Below are positions 49,015 through 58,976 of a stretch of DNA of 64,000 nucleotides, in pieces. Every line of letters begins with the position of its first letter. Positions within the stretch are counted from its first letter, which is position 1. The DNA lies in assembly GCA_000149225.2 (NCBI GenBank), contig CM000694.1, forward strand, positions 496,001 through 560,000. Reading direction: 5' to 3'. Position numbers and translations under genes: made by a program. This stretch comes from Lachancea kluyveri NRRL Y-12651. Taxonomy: Eukaryota > Ascomycota > Saccharomycetes > Saccharomycetales > Saccharomycetaceae. The notes beneath the pieces were generated by a model. The model did not search any database. It saw only the letters and a program-made list of their open reading frames with translations, and had not been told where the DNA came from.

Positions 49015-51102
49015 ATGAGTGGATCTCAACCAATTGTCATAACTAAGGGTCTCACACCTCATGACATCTCAACCTTAATACTAGTTGTGCTATACTGTAC
49101 TGATACTGAAGGATTTTCTTCCAGAACGCTCTTTAAAGTCATACCGCCCATATCAGCTGTCAGCAAAGATGAGGCCATGTTCCAATTATCAAAAGATGCT
49201 AACACTAATTTACTTTTAAAGCCTATATTACTGGAACTAATAGAATTTTTGCTTAAGAACGATGCAGAAAAAGCAGCCTTACGACTGTTGGCTGCATTAG
49301 ACAGTATCACAAATCTCAATGGCATTTCAAGATTAATCCGTATTTTAGATACACACTCCCTCATTAACACTTACCGGGAGATTACTGAGAGAACAAATCA
49401 AAGAGTTTTCAAACGTCAATTGACGAGGAAAAGTGTATTCGGAGCGTTTGTTAATAGGTGTGTCTCAAAGTACAAAGTTGAAGATTTTCAGGACAGCGAA
49501 ATGCTGTGGAGCAATTTCCTAGCGTATACACGTTTGTTCAAAAAAAGTAGCCTCTGGGAGTCTTTATCTAAGAGAATCCCGCCTCTAGATCCAGTGATGT
49601 CATTTATTTTTGAAAACAAACATTATAGCGACGATTTAGAATCTTTCAAAGAATTCGACGAGGCTGGGCTCTTCAAAAGGTACTCTGAAGTGTTACTTAC
49701 TAATGAAAAATTACTTATGGTGTTCTCAAAGGAACATTTTCAAAGTCTTTTGAATTCTGAAGTGGAGCAAATTATTCACAGTAATGGTAAAATGTCAAGG
49801 TCTACCAGAGAAATTCTCCGAGGAATGTCACTAGAAGATAAAACTCGTTTCCCAACAGTATATGTACTGGATTATTTAGAGTCCATTAGCAGACACGAGT
49901 ATGACCGGTCATTGGACTCTCTATACAGATATTATGATTATGTGCTATCCCAAAATAATGACCATTATTACCACATGTCCTTGCTCTCGTTGGCTACATT
50001 TCATGGGCACTACAACAATGGAGAAGCTGCGGTAAAAACTTTTGAAGAAGCAATTAGTGTAGCGAGAGAAAACAAAGATATGGCCACGTTGAACTTAATT
50101 TTAGTTTGGGTTTTTGGGTTTATTAAACAACACCCTGACTTATCTCACAAGTTTCATGTTACCACAGAGCAAATCATTAACTACTTAAAATCGTGCTCTG
50201 ATGCTGAAAGCTCAGTGGTATTTGAAAATGCATACAAATTCGAATCTCTTTGGACAATGTTAAACGGTGGTTCAGTCCCTGCCGTCTTAGAATCTTCATT
50301 CAAGTCGTTTGTGATTGCATTACAAAGCTCATCTTTTCAATCTCAGTTTGAATCCATATTCGAACACTCTGCTAAAATGTGGTTTGATTTGGGATTTACT
50401 TTTTTGGGCTCCACATACCTGAAACTAGTTCAGGAAAGTGGTACGTTACAGGAAACACCTAATAAAGACCAACAACCTAGGAACTCTTTTGAAAATCTGC
50501 TTTTAGAGTCTAACCAATACGATTATATTAGTAAGGGATTCGAGGCCTTGAGTGATCATTCATACGGTACCGTGCAAAGGACTTTGTTGAAATTAAATTC
50601 GCCATTATTGTCCTATAATGAGAAAAGATGTCTCGAGCTCTTAGATATCCGATATCGAAAGGCCCTCCTTGACTACGACGAAGCTATTAAATTATCTGCA
50701 TCAAAAATTAAAGAATGCCAAGTTAGATACAAAGATTCTAAGTGGGAATTTAGATTTGCTAAAGAGAGGTGTAAAATTATGATTGAGTCTGGGACAGAAG
50801 CGAGGTGTTTGAGCATGGTGATGGATATGCTTGAGACTGCGAACCAGATAAAAGACCCGTTTGTATCTGCACAAACTGCTGTTCTATTTTGTGATGTTTT
50901 ATGCTGTCTTGGTAGATATCATGAAGCCATCGATATTTTAGAGTCAAACATCCACTGCATTTTACAGTTTTCTGACATTGAACTTCAACATGACTTTTTT
51001 ATCGTTTATTCATCTGCTTACAGTAGTAAGGCACAAGACAGTAATGACGAAGCTGATCTCAAGAAGGCCAATAGCTTGTTAAAGTTAAAGGCAAAATATT
51101 GA
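49015..51102 (+). CDS. APC5: Anaphase-promoting complex subunit Apc5
   Basis: Apc5 is a TPR-type scaffold subunit of the APC/C ubiquitin ligase. The 695 residues (685 in S. cerevisiae) have a recognisable N-terminal LTPHDISTLILVVLYC. A central and C-terminal all-helical solenoid has TPR-like repeats (YYHMSLLSLATFHGHYNNGEAAVKTFEEAISVARENKD). Position (CLP1-APC5, with YOR-type neighbours) and length support the call. It converges on MLH3 with about 87 bases between the stops. Confidence 0.9.
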   Translation: MSGSQPIVITKGLTPHDISTLILVVLYCTDTEGFSSRTLFKVIPPISAVSKDEAMFQLSKDANTNLLLKPILLELIEFLLKNDAEKAALRLLAALDSITNLNGISRLIRILDTHSLINTYREITERTNQRVFKRQLTRKSVFGAFVNRCVSKYKVEDFQDSEMLWSNFLAYTRLFKKSSLWESLSKRIPPLDPVMSFIFENKHYSDDLESFKEFDEAGLFKRYSEVLLTNEKLLMVFSKEHFQSLLNSEVEQIIHSNGKMSRSTREILRGMSLEDKTRFPTVYVLDYLESISRHEYDRSLDSLYRYYDYVLSQNNDHYYHMSLLSLATFHGHYNNGEAAVKTFEEAISVARENKDMATLNLILVWVFGFIKQHPDLSHKFHVTTEQIINYLKSCSDAESSVVFENAYKFESLWTMLNGGSVPAVLESSFKSFVIALQSSSFQSQFESIFEHSAKMWFDLGFTFLGSTYLKLVQESGTLQETPNKDQQPRNSFENLLLESNQYDYISKGFEALSDHSYGTVQRTLLKLNSPLLSYNEKRCLELLDIRYRKALLDYDEAIKLSASKIKECQVRYKDSKWEFRFAKERCKIMIESGTEARCLSMVMDMLETANQIKDPFVSAQTAVLFCDVLCCLGRYHEAIDILESNIHCILQFSDIELQHDFFIVYSSAYSSKAQDSNDEADLKKANSLLKLKAKY

Positions 51103-51189
51103 GTTATCTTGATAGAAATAGTCTCAGTCGAATAATGTTTGGGTGACGATACGGGTAGCATACATTTATAGTAATTGACTTGTACACTG

Positions 51190-53502
51190 TTATTCTACCA
51201 CATAATCAGCGCAACTTCCGCCGAAAGACAATTGTCTCATACTAGACAAACTGTTTAGTTCGACGATCGGTATTACCGATGGTCTTCCATGAGCACATTG
51301 GAAAGGTAACTGGCAAGTGCAAAGCTCTCTAATTAAAAGTTGGCACTCGGCCTTTGTAAGCGCGTCTCCAAACATAATTGCCGACCTGCATGCCTTACTG
51401 TTGAAAATTTCCATAAACAAAGTAGGTATACAATTGATGTACCTCCACCACTTGAAATTGTCCATGGATAATTCAGCTGTTGAACTAACTGGAATCGATG
51501 TGGCACGCAATTTTCGATGGCTCTTCAAATCGTGAAGATGTTGTAACAAAATCTTTTTCAAAAAAGCAATATCTTTGCCAACCTTCATATCAACAATATC
51601 TGGAAGCGAGTATATGTTTAAGACAAAGTTCCCATGGACACTCTCGGAAATTTCGAAATTAATTTTCCATATGACAAACTCTTGGTGAAAATGTTTGAAC
51701 ATTTGGGCTTCTGTAGAGCTTACCTCAATGTTGATATGTTTTTGTACTGTGTTTAAACCACGAAATGACAGGGCGTTGAAGACAAACTCCTTTATGTAAG
51801 ATTCAAGCCGTATCCTCTCATCACAGGCGTGCTGATCCACTATTAATAGAGAGCAACAATGATTATTAGCTTTGGGGCCCACCCTCAATAAAATGAATTT
51901 GTTATCCACTTGATTTACGACGTGACAATTTTTCAAATGAGATCGTTTAATCTTGAAGTCTTCAACATTGTGATCATTTAAATGTTTAAAATTATTACCC
52001 TTCACCTCTGAGTCCTGGTCGTATGCTTGTGACCCGTTTGTGTGGTTTCTCCTATCTCCATATTCTTGTTTGTTTACAACACCAATAAACGAAGACCCCA
52101 TACTTTTCTTATTAATAGATGGCTTTATACGGCAAATTCTCTTAGAATTTGAAGCTTCTCTAGGAAGCGTACTTCCTTGGAGCCTACCCAAAACTTCTCT
52201 CTCACTCAGCTTTGCCGTCTTTATTTTAGAACTTAACACTAACTCAGCAGTGCCTCTCGAACAATGGTCGGTCCTTGTAGTTATGAAACCGGGAGAAGTT
52301 GGCGAGGAAGGTCTTGAAATATCAGCTTCACGAACCCGCTTTTTTGAGGGGCTCAATATAGCTTTCGTGCTATAGCCATGCAAATTCAAAAATGTTTCGA
52401 CAACCTTAAAGATCAGCGGTTGTAAAACGCTCAAATGTTTAGAATAAAAGATCTCTTTGGAGGGGTCTTGCAATAAATCGCTTATTGAATTTGGCAAGGA
52501 TGTTTTCAAAATTAGGACTGGGTGCACACTATATGGTTTACCAACGCTTTTAGCATTGTAATCGGAGCCCGCTTCGTTTAAATATCCAAAGTTTGCTTGC
52601 TCAAATATTTTGTTAATAGATTTGAAAAATGCAGAGTCTCTATACTTTCTTCCGTTAATGAATATAAATTGATAATCTTTGTTGGAAACTGGGCTACTGA
52701 ATATTACCCCTTCTACCAAATAATTTCTATATTTGGCGGATACCTTTTTTACTAAATTGTGGGGAATAATTGTTCCAAAAACATTTCTGAAACATAAAGA
52801 AAGTTTCTGTGTTGTAGTTAAGCTTCCGGTAATATTTTTGGAGTTCACTAATGTTGACCTGGTTCCTGACTGGTCAATAGTAGAAATGTTGATCCTTATG
52901 TGAGGATGGTATACTAGAATCTGAAATGCATCGTCTTTTACCTCGTTATGGAGCTTGAAAAGTGGCAATCTCTTCAAAATTTGCTTTCGAACCGGTAGGC
53001 AATGAAAAAAATCTTGTACTAAAACTGTGGTTCCAGATCTATGGAGCGTAATAGGTTTTAAATTGAAGCATCCCTCCTCGCCAGTAACTTCAGTCAGTCT
53101 TGAGCTTTTGCTGCCACTGATATTGAGTTCACGAACCCACGTAGAGTTATATCCAAATTTTCTGGAAGCTATGCTCATTTTTGCAACGTTTTTTATGCTG
53201 TAAATCCCTTCACCCCTAAATCCGTATGTCTCCACATTATGTAGATCATCTAAGGCGGCCAATTTAGACGTATAGTTCTGCTCACCCAGACTATCCAAGT
53301 CCTCAGGAGTCATACCATGTCCATTATCGAATATTATAAGTCTCCATCGATGGAAATCGAGTACTGCTTCAATTTCGGAGGCACCAGCATCGACACTGTT
53401 TTGCAAAAGTTCTCTGACAGCAGAAGTAACTGAGACGATAAAAACTTGGGATTTCAACACTCGTAAAACATTCTCTTGTAACTTCTCTATCCTTACTGGC
53501 AT
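51190..53502 (-). CDS. MLH3: Meiotic mismatch-repair endonuclease Mlh3
   Basis: Mlh3 pairs with Mlh1 as MutL-gamma, the endonuclease that resolves meiotic crossovers. The 770 residues (715 in S. cerevisiae) begin MPVRIEKLQENVLRVLKSQ. The GHKL ATPase motifs are AVRELLQNSVDAGASEIE, DNGHGM and YGFRGEGI. A disordered linker of roughly 200 residues follows (about 350-540). The C-terminal nuclease carries the metal-binding DQHACDERIRLE (from about residue 556, complete DQHA-x2-E-x4-E) and the partner motif CAHGRP. Active-site residues all look intact. The extra length lies in the linker. Confidence 0.96.
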   Translation of the reverse strand: MPVRIEKLQENVLRVLKSQVFIVSVTSAVRELLQNSVDAGASEIEAVLDFHRWRLIIFDNGHGMTPEDLDSLGEQNYTSKLAALDDLHNVETYGFRGEGIYSIKNVAKMSIASRKFGYNSTWVRELNISGSKSSRLTEVTGEEGCFNLKPITLHRSGTTVLVQDFFHCLPVRKQILKRLPLFKLHNEVKDDAFQILVYHPHIRINISTIDQSGTRSTLVNSKNITGSLTTTQKLSLCFRNVFGTIIPHNLVKKVSAKYRNYLVEGVIFSSPVSNKDYQFIFINGRKYRDSAFFKSINKIFEQANFGYLNEAGSDYNAKSVGKPYSVHPVLILKTSLPNSISDLLQDPSKEIFYSKHLSVLQPLIFKVVETFLNLHGYSTKAILSPSKKRVREADISRPSSPTSPGFITTRTDHCSRGTAELVLSSKIKTAKLSEREVLGRLQGSTLPREASNSKRICRIKPSINKKSMGSSFIGVVNKQEYGDRRNHTNGSQAYDQDSEVKGNNFKHLNDHNVEDFKIKRSHLKNCHVVNQVDNKFILLRVGPKANNHCCSLLIVDQHACDERIRLESYIKEFVFNALSFRGLNTVQKHINIEVSSTEAQMFKHFHQEFVIWKINFEISESVHGNFVLNIYSLPDIVDMKVGKDIAFLKKILLQHLHDLKSHRKLRATSIPVSSTAELSMDNFKWWRYINCIPTLFMEIFNSKACRSAIMFGDALTKAECQLLIRELCTCQLPFQCAHGRPSVIPIVELNSLSSMRQLSFGGSCADYVVE

Positions 53503-54024
53503 CTAAAACAGGTCATTTGGTTTAGTTTCTTTCAACTGTGAAGCTAATTAATTATCACGAGGGTTAGAGAATTCGGAAGGGTTCCTTATACAAATTCACC
53601 ATCGGCGGTTGGTCGTTCTGAGTCATTAAATACGTAATATGTGACAGTTGTGTTGTGCTATACATTCTGACATTACTGATACTGAGTTGGGTGCTAATAC
53701 CAGCAGTATTTCATCTACCAGTTACTTAGAGTATGGAAGATGTGCGATTTCTATCAGATGACTGAGCAAGAAGTGCGCTTTCAATTTTCCGGATAATTTT
53801 TGCGCATATGAATACGCTTATGGTTCGTTCAGTTAAACAGTTGTCCTTATATAGTATGTGAGAGTAAAAAATAAATTGAAAGGGTGGCAAATAATTTTGT
53901 GAGGCAGAGGCCACCACTGCTTGGATTTGCTGTAGTAAAGATCACAAATGACACTATGCCTTGCGTGCAATTTGCTTTCGTCTGCAATAGGCACTACATC
54001 ACTGAGATCTTATAGCCTGAAGGC
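53503..54024. other. MLH3 upstream / SVS1 downstream region
   Basis: About 520 bases. It carries a TGAGTCAT (Gcn4-type) at 53619-53626 and an isolated GGTGGCAAA at 53883-53891, far (about 380 bases) from MLH3. A 63-codon frame at 53726-53917 is not credible. Confidence 0.5.
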
Positions 54025-54546
54025 CTAGTTAGCGACAGTAGTATTTGAGTAGTGGTTGAAAGATGTGCTGTTAGGTTTGTTGGAGGGAGTGGCGTTTCCA
54101 GCAGTCACGGTAATGTACTTGGTGTCTTGGTAATTGGTGATGGTGACGGTTTCCGGAATACAGGCTGGAGTAGATACAGCAACCAAGATATGCTTTTCGA
54201 TGTCACTGACAGTGGTGAATGAGCCACCATCAGAAAGAGAAATAGTTTTAGTGACATGAATGGTAGAGGTGATAGTAGACAAGATTTCTTCGGAGATGGT
54301 GGAGACCTTTTCCGTAGTGGCTGGCAACGGAGTGGACTTCGTGTCATCTAGAGTAATAGTTGTCAAAAGTGTGACTGTAGATGTAGAGTCACCTTTGCTG
54401 GTACTAAAGACCGTGTAAGTAATTTCTTCGTGAGAAGAGCTTGGTGATAAAGTGGTGGTTGTTTGGTTAGAATACAATGCAGGTGACTGGGCAGAAGCAA
54501 TGGAAGCAATGGAAGCCAATAATGAGACAACGGTGGAAAATTTCAT
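54025..54546 (-). CDS. SVS1: Ser/Thr-rich secreted cell-wall protein, SVS1/SRL1 ancestor
   Basis: S. cerevisiae has a WGD pair here: SVS1 (vanadate resistance, cell wall) and SRL1 (cell-wall mannoprotein). This window has one gene between MLH3 and the YPL162C homologue. The 173 residues start with a clean signal peptide (MKFSTVVSLLASIASIASAQ). The mature part is about one third Ser/Thr, suited to O-mannosylation, with several N-x-S/T sites (NQT, NAT, NST, NTT). A conserved segment (TPACIPETVTITNYQDTKYITVTAG) has the single mature cysteine. No clear GPI-attachment tail is seen. The upstream region holds several SBF-type boxes, in line with G1-regulated cell-wall genes. Confidence 0.85.
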   Translation of the reverse strand: MKFSTVVSLLASIASIASAQSPALYSNQTTTTLSPSSSHEEITYTVFSTSKGDSTSTVTLLTTITLDDTKSTPLPATTEKVSTISEEILSTITSTIHVTKTISLSDGGSFTTVSDIEKHILVAVSTPACIPETVTITNYQDTKYITVTAGNATPSNKPNSTSFNHYSNTTVAN

Positions 54547-55421
54547 TTTTGTTAGGGAGTGACTAAGTTGGAATTAAAAGACAAAATTTGAATGGTACCA
54601 AGCAGTTGTTTGGTTAAAGGAATGGACGAGACAGTAGGAATAGCTCAATTATTTTTAAAACAACACACAAAAAAGGTGATAGTAAGTAGCTGATTTTGCA
54701 GTACTATACCCTCTTATATATTAGCAGTTTAGAACCTGGTGTATTGTAGCACCATGTCTCAGTTGTGCTCGGGCAAAAATTTCGTGACTATGGAAACACA
54801 ACGCTTTTTCGCGTCGTTCTCGCAATTACATACTTTGCATCATCGGCAAGCACCACGAAAAATGTAGATTCTCTTCTCAGGAAATTTGGCAGTTATTCTG
54901 ATTGAGCATCCGAAACGTGTTGAAAAAGGTGTTTCCTCCACATTGCTACCAAATTCTCTCATAATCTCAACATACCGGAATTACACCGTTTCACGTAGAC
55001 TTAGATGACGATTTTTCGCGGTATGTTGAAAGGTGCCAGGCACATTATCTGACAGAGTTTAACATCAAATTCCACATATGTCTTTCACCTGATACACGTG
55101 ATATTTGCAAATGCTTTTGCAATGCAGTGCTCTTTGGTTTGCGCTATTTCCGTGAATACTTGAAAGAGAGGCATTCTCGCACACTTTGTACATTGTCCGA
55201 TGATGAGCAGTAATTCTTCCAGGCTCACCCTTTTGAATCTAGATACCAGAACGTGTTTCAAGTATGCTTACTGCAGTGTTTTGTATGATAATATTAACAT
55301 ACTTCTGAAATCAAATGTCTAACGAGCTCAAGAGTTCGTGCTTGTATTTGTTTTTGCTAACGTTACAGGTCTTCTAGGCGTTGTATGTACTCAAGTAAAA
55401 TTCTTACCAGTTCATTTTTTG
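54547..55421. promoter_or_regulatory. Long SVS1/SRL1 promoter with SBF-type box cluster
   Basis: About 875 bases between SVS1 and the 3' end of the YPL162C homologue. Boxes of the Swi4/Swi6 type: TTTCGTG (54780-54786), TTTTCGCG (54806-54813), CACGAAAA (54854-54861) and TTTTCGCG (55013-55020). A TATA-like stretch (TTATATATTA) lies near 54713-54722. No coding gene is seen. Confidence 0.65.
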
Positions 55422-56246
55422 TTATATGCTACCATAAACTTGTTTATTCTGTGTGTTGTCGGTCACGCGTGCTTCGTCGTGCTCTACAATCGAATCCTGT
55501 TCAAAGTTATCCATATTACTTGTGCTCAAATGGTCAGCTGATAGCTTGATAATACTGTCAATACAGAAGTATTGAAAACAATTCAAAGCCACCGGAAATA
55601 TGAACATAACCAGAAAGACTTGGAAATTGGGCCAAGGATTTGACCATCCCAATACTAAGTCTGCAAACCAGTCGGCAAATTCCTCGAAATAATTCAATAT
55701 AATATAAATGCAGCCTTTCATTAGCGACAAACTAGTCATGAATATGAGTAGTTGTTTTAGAAATGCATCAAACGTGGGCTGTTTGTGCGAACGAGGCTCA
55801 CTTGCCTCCCAATAATGTTCGTCAATATCCGGAAAATAGTTTCCACTTTCAATATTTTTAACCTGAAACCATGCTGATAATCTTTGAATAGCAGTCAGCC
55901 AGAACCAGAGGATAGGTATTCCTACAGTAGTATCCATTAACAAATTTAAGAAGTACCAATCACATTCATCACCGCTATCATCACCACCATGACCGTTTTC
56001 GAAGGCGTGAAGGGTAGGCTTCTTTGCTTGCAATATACTAATAAGCAAGTTTAAGAAGTGTATTCCTAAGGAGCCTAATACTTGTTTGCTAACATCATAA
56101 AACCATACTATCCACGTTCTTTTAGGGTGTTCATATATTCTTTTTATGAGTAATCCACTGATGGCCGAGGCACCCATCAATAACTGGATGAACAAGGAAA
56201 CTGGTCCTAGTAGTTGACAGGATTCATTACCGCCTTCATTAAGCAT
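55422..56246 (-). CDS. Multi-span vacuolar membrane protein (YPL162C family)
   Basis: The orthologue of S. cerevisiae YPL162C (273 residues), a membrane protein reported at the vacuole, function unknown. The first ATG is at 56246 (274 residues). The frame extends two TTG codons upstream and is then closed by a TAG. About five to six hydrophobic segments are visible (LGPVSLFIQLLMGASAISGLL; VLGSLGIHFLNLLISIL; LLNLLMDTTVGIPILWFWL-like; QLLIFMTSLSLMKGCIYIIL; VFLVMFIFPVALNCFQYF). A cytosolic C-terminal tail follows. The length and the hydrophilic Asp-rich loop HGGDDSGDECD after the second span are notable. A candidate intron lies upstream. Confidence 0.85.
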   Translation of the reverse strand: MLNEGGNESCQLLGPVSLFIQLLMGASAISGLLIKRIYEHPKRTWIVWFYDVSKQVLGSLGIHFLNLLISILQAKKPTLHAFENGHGGDDSGDECDWYFLNLLMDTTVGIPILWFWLTAIQRLSAWFQVKNIESGNYFPDIDEHYWEASEPRSHKQPTFDAFLKQLLIFMTSLSLMKGCIYIILNYFEEFADWFADLVLGWSNPWPNFQVFLVMFIFPVALNCFQYFCIDSIIKLSADHLSTSNMDNFEQDSIVEHDEARVTDNTQNKQVYGSI

Positions 56247-56250
56247 ACTC

Positions 56251-56493
56251 AACAAAAAACTGATCTAGTTTTGCTTTTTCTGGTTTTTAAGGCATAGTAG
56301 CAAAGTGATGTAAGAAGCAAATAAATGTAGAAGTATACAAATTCAATATGCTGAACCCTTAGTTCGTATATAGTTATATATATATGTGTGTGTGTGTGCG
56401 AGTTAGTATGATAAAATTTACATAAAGCAGCTCCCTTATACAGTTAGCCACTCGAAATTCACATACATTATATCCTATGTTAACGTGAAACAT
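56251..56493 (-). other. Candidate spliced small ORF or 5'-UTR intron
   Basis: Reading the minus strand, an ATG at 56493 opens nine codons and is followed at once by GTATGT (56466-56461). A perfect TACTAAC lies at 56408-56402 and CAG ends at 56351. Removing 56466-56351 (116 bases) joins the first exon in frame to 33 further codons that end in TGA at 56253-56251, giving about 42 residues. The product would have one hydrophobic stretch (EFVYFYIYLLLTSLCYYAL) and a basic tail (KTRKSKTR). The stop is a few bases before the ATG of the YPL162C homologue. It may be a real small gene, a 5'-UTR intron with an upstream frame, or chance in AT-rich DNA. Confidence 0.35.
56373..56399. repeat. TA/TG dinucleotide tract
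   Basis: A TA run passing into a TG run. It lies between the TACTAAC and CAG signals of the candidate intron. Confidence 0.8.
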
Positions 56494-56615
56494 ATGTGAT
56501 GATAGAAAGTATAAATTTTTGAGTAGTTGTATATTCTGGCTTCAAACATGCTCGCGAAAATTATTCGTTTCATGTCAAGAGCAGGTATTACCCACCTTCC
56601 ATTGACCAAAAATTT

Positions 56616-58412
56616 CTAAGGAACAAAAAAACCTTTAGCGGTTCCTTTCAATTCTATCTCTTCTGGCGTCAATACCTGGTTATCCAACAGCTTTAAAACC
56701 ATCCCAGCAACAAATTTCCCATTGTTCCAAACACTTTGACTGCCAGAATCATTATTCTCTTTAAGGGTTAAAATAGTGCTCAGCAATGTTTCCAAATGAG
56801 ATGCGTGGTATTCAAATAGTTTGTTAGGGGTGCCGATTTCAGAGTTTCTCAAATACACACCCAGAGATTTAGTCAGCTGAAACAAAAATGGGATCGAAAC
56901 ACCCTGGTTCATTGTTGTGGAGTCGGTAAACTTAAAAATTGAAAGCCAAAGCTTCTCAAAAAACGTAGGATTAGTGGATTCTCGTTTCAGAGACAATTTG
57001 TCTAGAAGTAAACATGCAGAGATACCACCGCGCTCTAAAACAATAGTACTCAACGTGGTTTCTTCGAAAGCGCAGAGAAGTATAGTACCAGGCAGAATTG
57101 CTAATAGCTTATTCAGCGTTGCGTCTACAAGCGTTGATAATTCAGTATAATACCTACACTGATCGTGACAGATTTTTAACATGGTGAACACCTTTGACAA
57201 ATCTTCCTTGTCCAAGTCAATACAGCTGTTAATGTTTAACAATTTTTTGAAAAGATCTAGAAAGCCTTGAAATTGCATTGGGTCTTTAAAATTGGTGCAC
57301 ACATTAATCAATTTGGATAAAGAGAGATTGGCAAGGATTTCGTTGACGTCTTCTCGAGAACTGATGGAGTTAGATAATACAATTAGGGAAGCAGCAATAG
57401 TGTAGCTACTTGAACTGTCACTTATCAATGTAAAGCACATTTCCCGGTCCTGTTTGTTTGTGTTTGTTAAATTGGCAGAAATATAACCAATGGTAGAAGT
57501 AATTCGTCTCATGACAATTAGTTTATTTTGAAATTGACCTTTTGAGTGTAAAACTTCTAATGAATTCATTAAGGAACGCTGTAAATTAGAGGTGCTTTGA
57601 GAGATTGAAAAGTCAAACGTTTCATTCTTGCTAACGATTGATTCGGTTATTTGGACTAAATCTCGCAGCACTTCAGAGTTCAAGCTTTCTTCCTCTTCTT
57701 CCTCTTCTCCATTAGAAAAGTAAGCTTTCGTAGCAAAGGTCTCTAGAAGCACGATAAAAAATGTCAACTCTTGAAAAGAAACACATTCATAAGAAAATTG
57801 CATAAATTCACAAATCAAATCCAGCCCCAAAACCACAGAGTCTGAAATTTCTTCTTTTAAAAAAGAGGACTTTTTGACTCGTAACAACTTTAACAGAGGG
57901 CCATAAATAAACTTTGCACACCGAGAAGTATATTCGTCATTTTCTAGGCATAGATTTTTAACCAGAACAATAGTTCTCATCTGTAAGTCGTCCAAAATGT
58001 CTGATAGCCCATCATCGTAGTCAATCTTCAAAATTTTACCGACGTGATAGTCTAAAAGCTTATTACTTTTGGTCAAATCATCTCCAATAAGTAAGACCCT
58101 GTTGCTGTTGTTTTCTACCATGCTATTTGCAACACAGCGAATCAGCTCGGACGAGAGTTTAAGCCATGGAATGTTATCACTACCAGATTGAAACGCAACA
58201 TCTAAGATCATTTCTAAGACCTGTAACAACTGTGTTAATAAACCAGTTTCTCTAACCACATCTCTGTTGGTGGGTGCCCGCAAATGAACAGCCAATTGGT
58301 CAAGAACAGTTAGATAGCTGGTCAAGTAAACATTCTGCACTGGAATGTCTGATATTGATTGTGCATTGATAATTGGTTTTAAACCGAAAAGGAGCTCTTC
58401 GTAATCCATCAT
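56616..58412 (-). CDS. BEM4: Rho-type GTPase-interacting protein Bem4
   Basis: Bem4 binds Cdc42 and other Rho GTPases and supports bud emergence and MAPK signalling; it is related to armadillo-type SmgGDS proteins. The 598 residues (633 in S. cerevisiae) start MMDYEELLFGLKPI, are almost entirely helical and show HEAT/ARM-like Leu-rich periodicity. They end near ELKGTAKGFFVP. An acidic Glu run (NGEEEEEEESLNSE) lies about residues 231-244. Position next to the YPL162C homologue and CDC60 matches S. cerevisiae chromosome XVI order, with ENV9 interleaved. Confidence 0.9.
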   Translation of the reverse strand: MMDYEELLFGLKPIINAQSISDIPVQNVYLTSYLTVLDQLAVHLRAPTNRDVVRETGLLTQLLQVLEMILDVAFQSGSDNIPWLKLSSELIRCVANSMVENNSNRVLLIGDDLTKSNKLLDYHVGKILKIDYDDGLSDILDDLQMRTIVLVKNLCLENDEYTSRCAKFIYGPLLKLLRVKKSSFLKEEISDSVVLGLDLICEFMQFSYECVSFQELTFFIVLLETFATKAYFSNGEEEEEEESLNSEVLRDLVQITESIVSKNETFDFSISQSTSNLQRSLMNSLEVLHSKGQFQNKLIVMRRITSTIGYISANLTNTNKQDREMCFTLISDSSSSYTIAASLIVLSNSISSREDVNEILANLSLSKLINVCTNFKDPMQFQGFLDLFKKLLNINSCIDLDKEDLSKVFTMLKICHDQCRYYTELSTLVDATLNKLLAILPGTILLCAFEETTLSTIVLERGGISACLLLDKLSLKRESTNPTFFEKLWLSIFKFTDSTTMNQGVSIPFLFQLTKSLGVYLRNSEIGTPNKLFEYHASHLETLLSTILTLKENNDSGSQSVWNNGKFVAGMVLKLLDNQVLTPEEIELKGTAKGFFVP

Positions 58413-58976
58413 TAGTCATATACGGTGACGTTGGTTTTGGTTAAACCGCAAGAAATTATCTTAACATTTCTTTTATTCCCCGTGAGGCGTGATGAACATA
58501 CAAAGGTGTCAGTATGGAAAAACATGATTGTAATAGGAATTATCCTCTTCCAGGTTACCGGTTGGATTAACTTGTATGAAATTTAACCCTTCAAAGTCAT
58601 CAAAATAGTTTAAAGCAAAATCTTTTTAGCAGTGTCAGGTTTTCAGAACAAGAACCTAAATCTATCTGTTCTTTTTAAACACTGTTCGAAACAATAGTAT
58701 ACAGGACGGTCTGCTACTCGATAAAACAGGGCTAAGAGTGAAAATGGCGAGTGAGAACAGAGCAAAAGAAAGTAAAACAATACCTAATATACACTGCTTT
58801 TATACAAGAACCAGCACAAAAGGGACAGCCGGCTCTTATTCCTTAGATAGCACCCAATTAAACGACACGGTTACGTATACGATGATATAAACGATGATGT
58901 CCGATTAGGAAAAAAGCTGAGATGGTGAAACTTTTTAATCGTATGATCACCAGAACAAGCAGAACGTTCGAGGAAT
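58413..58976. promoter_or_regulatory. Divergent BEM4/ENV9 intergenic region
   Basis: About 560 bases. An Abf1-type site in reverse orientation (58874-58886) lies about 90-100 bases before ENV9. No gene was seen. Confidence 0.5.
58874..58886 (-). promoter_or_regulatory. Abf1-type site upstream of ENV9
   Basis: The minus strand reads ATCATCGTATACG, fitting RTCRYNNNNNACG. Motif match only. Confidence 0.45.

Larger units (their letters stand above)
56247..56615. promoter_or_regulatory. Spacer between BEM4 and YPL162C homologue with intron-like signals
   Basis: About 370 bases. It carries a TA/TG dinucleotide tract (about 56373-56399). On the minus strand the strict yeast splice signals GTATGT (56466-56461), TACTAAC (56408-56402) and CAG (ends 56351) come in the right order. 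See the candidate spliced frame entry. Confidence 0.5.
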
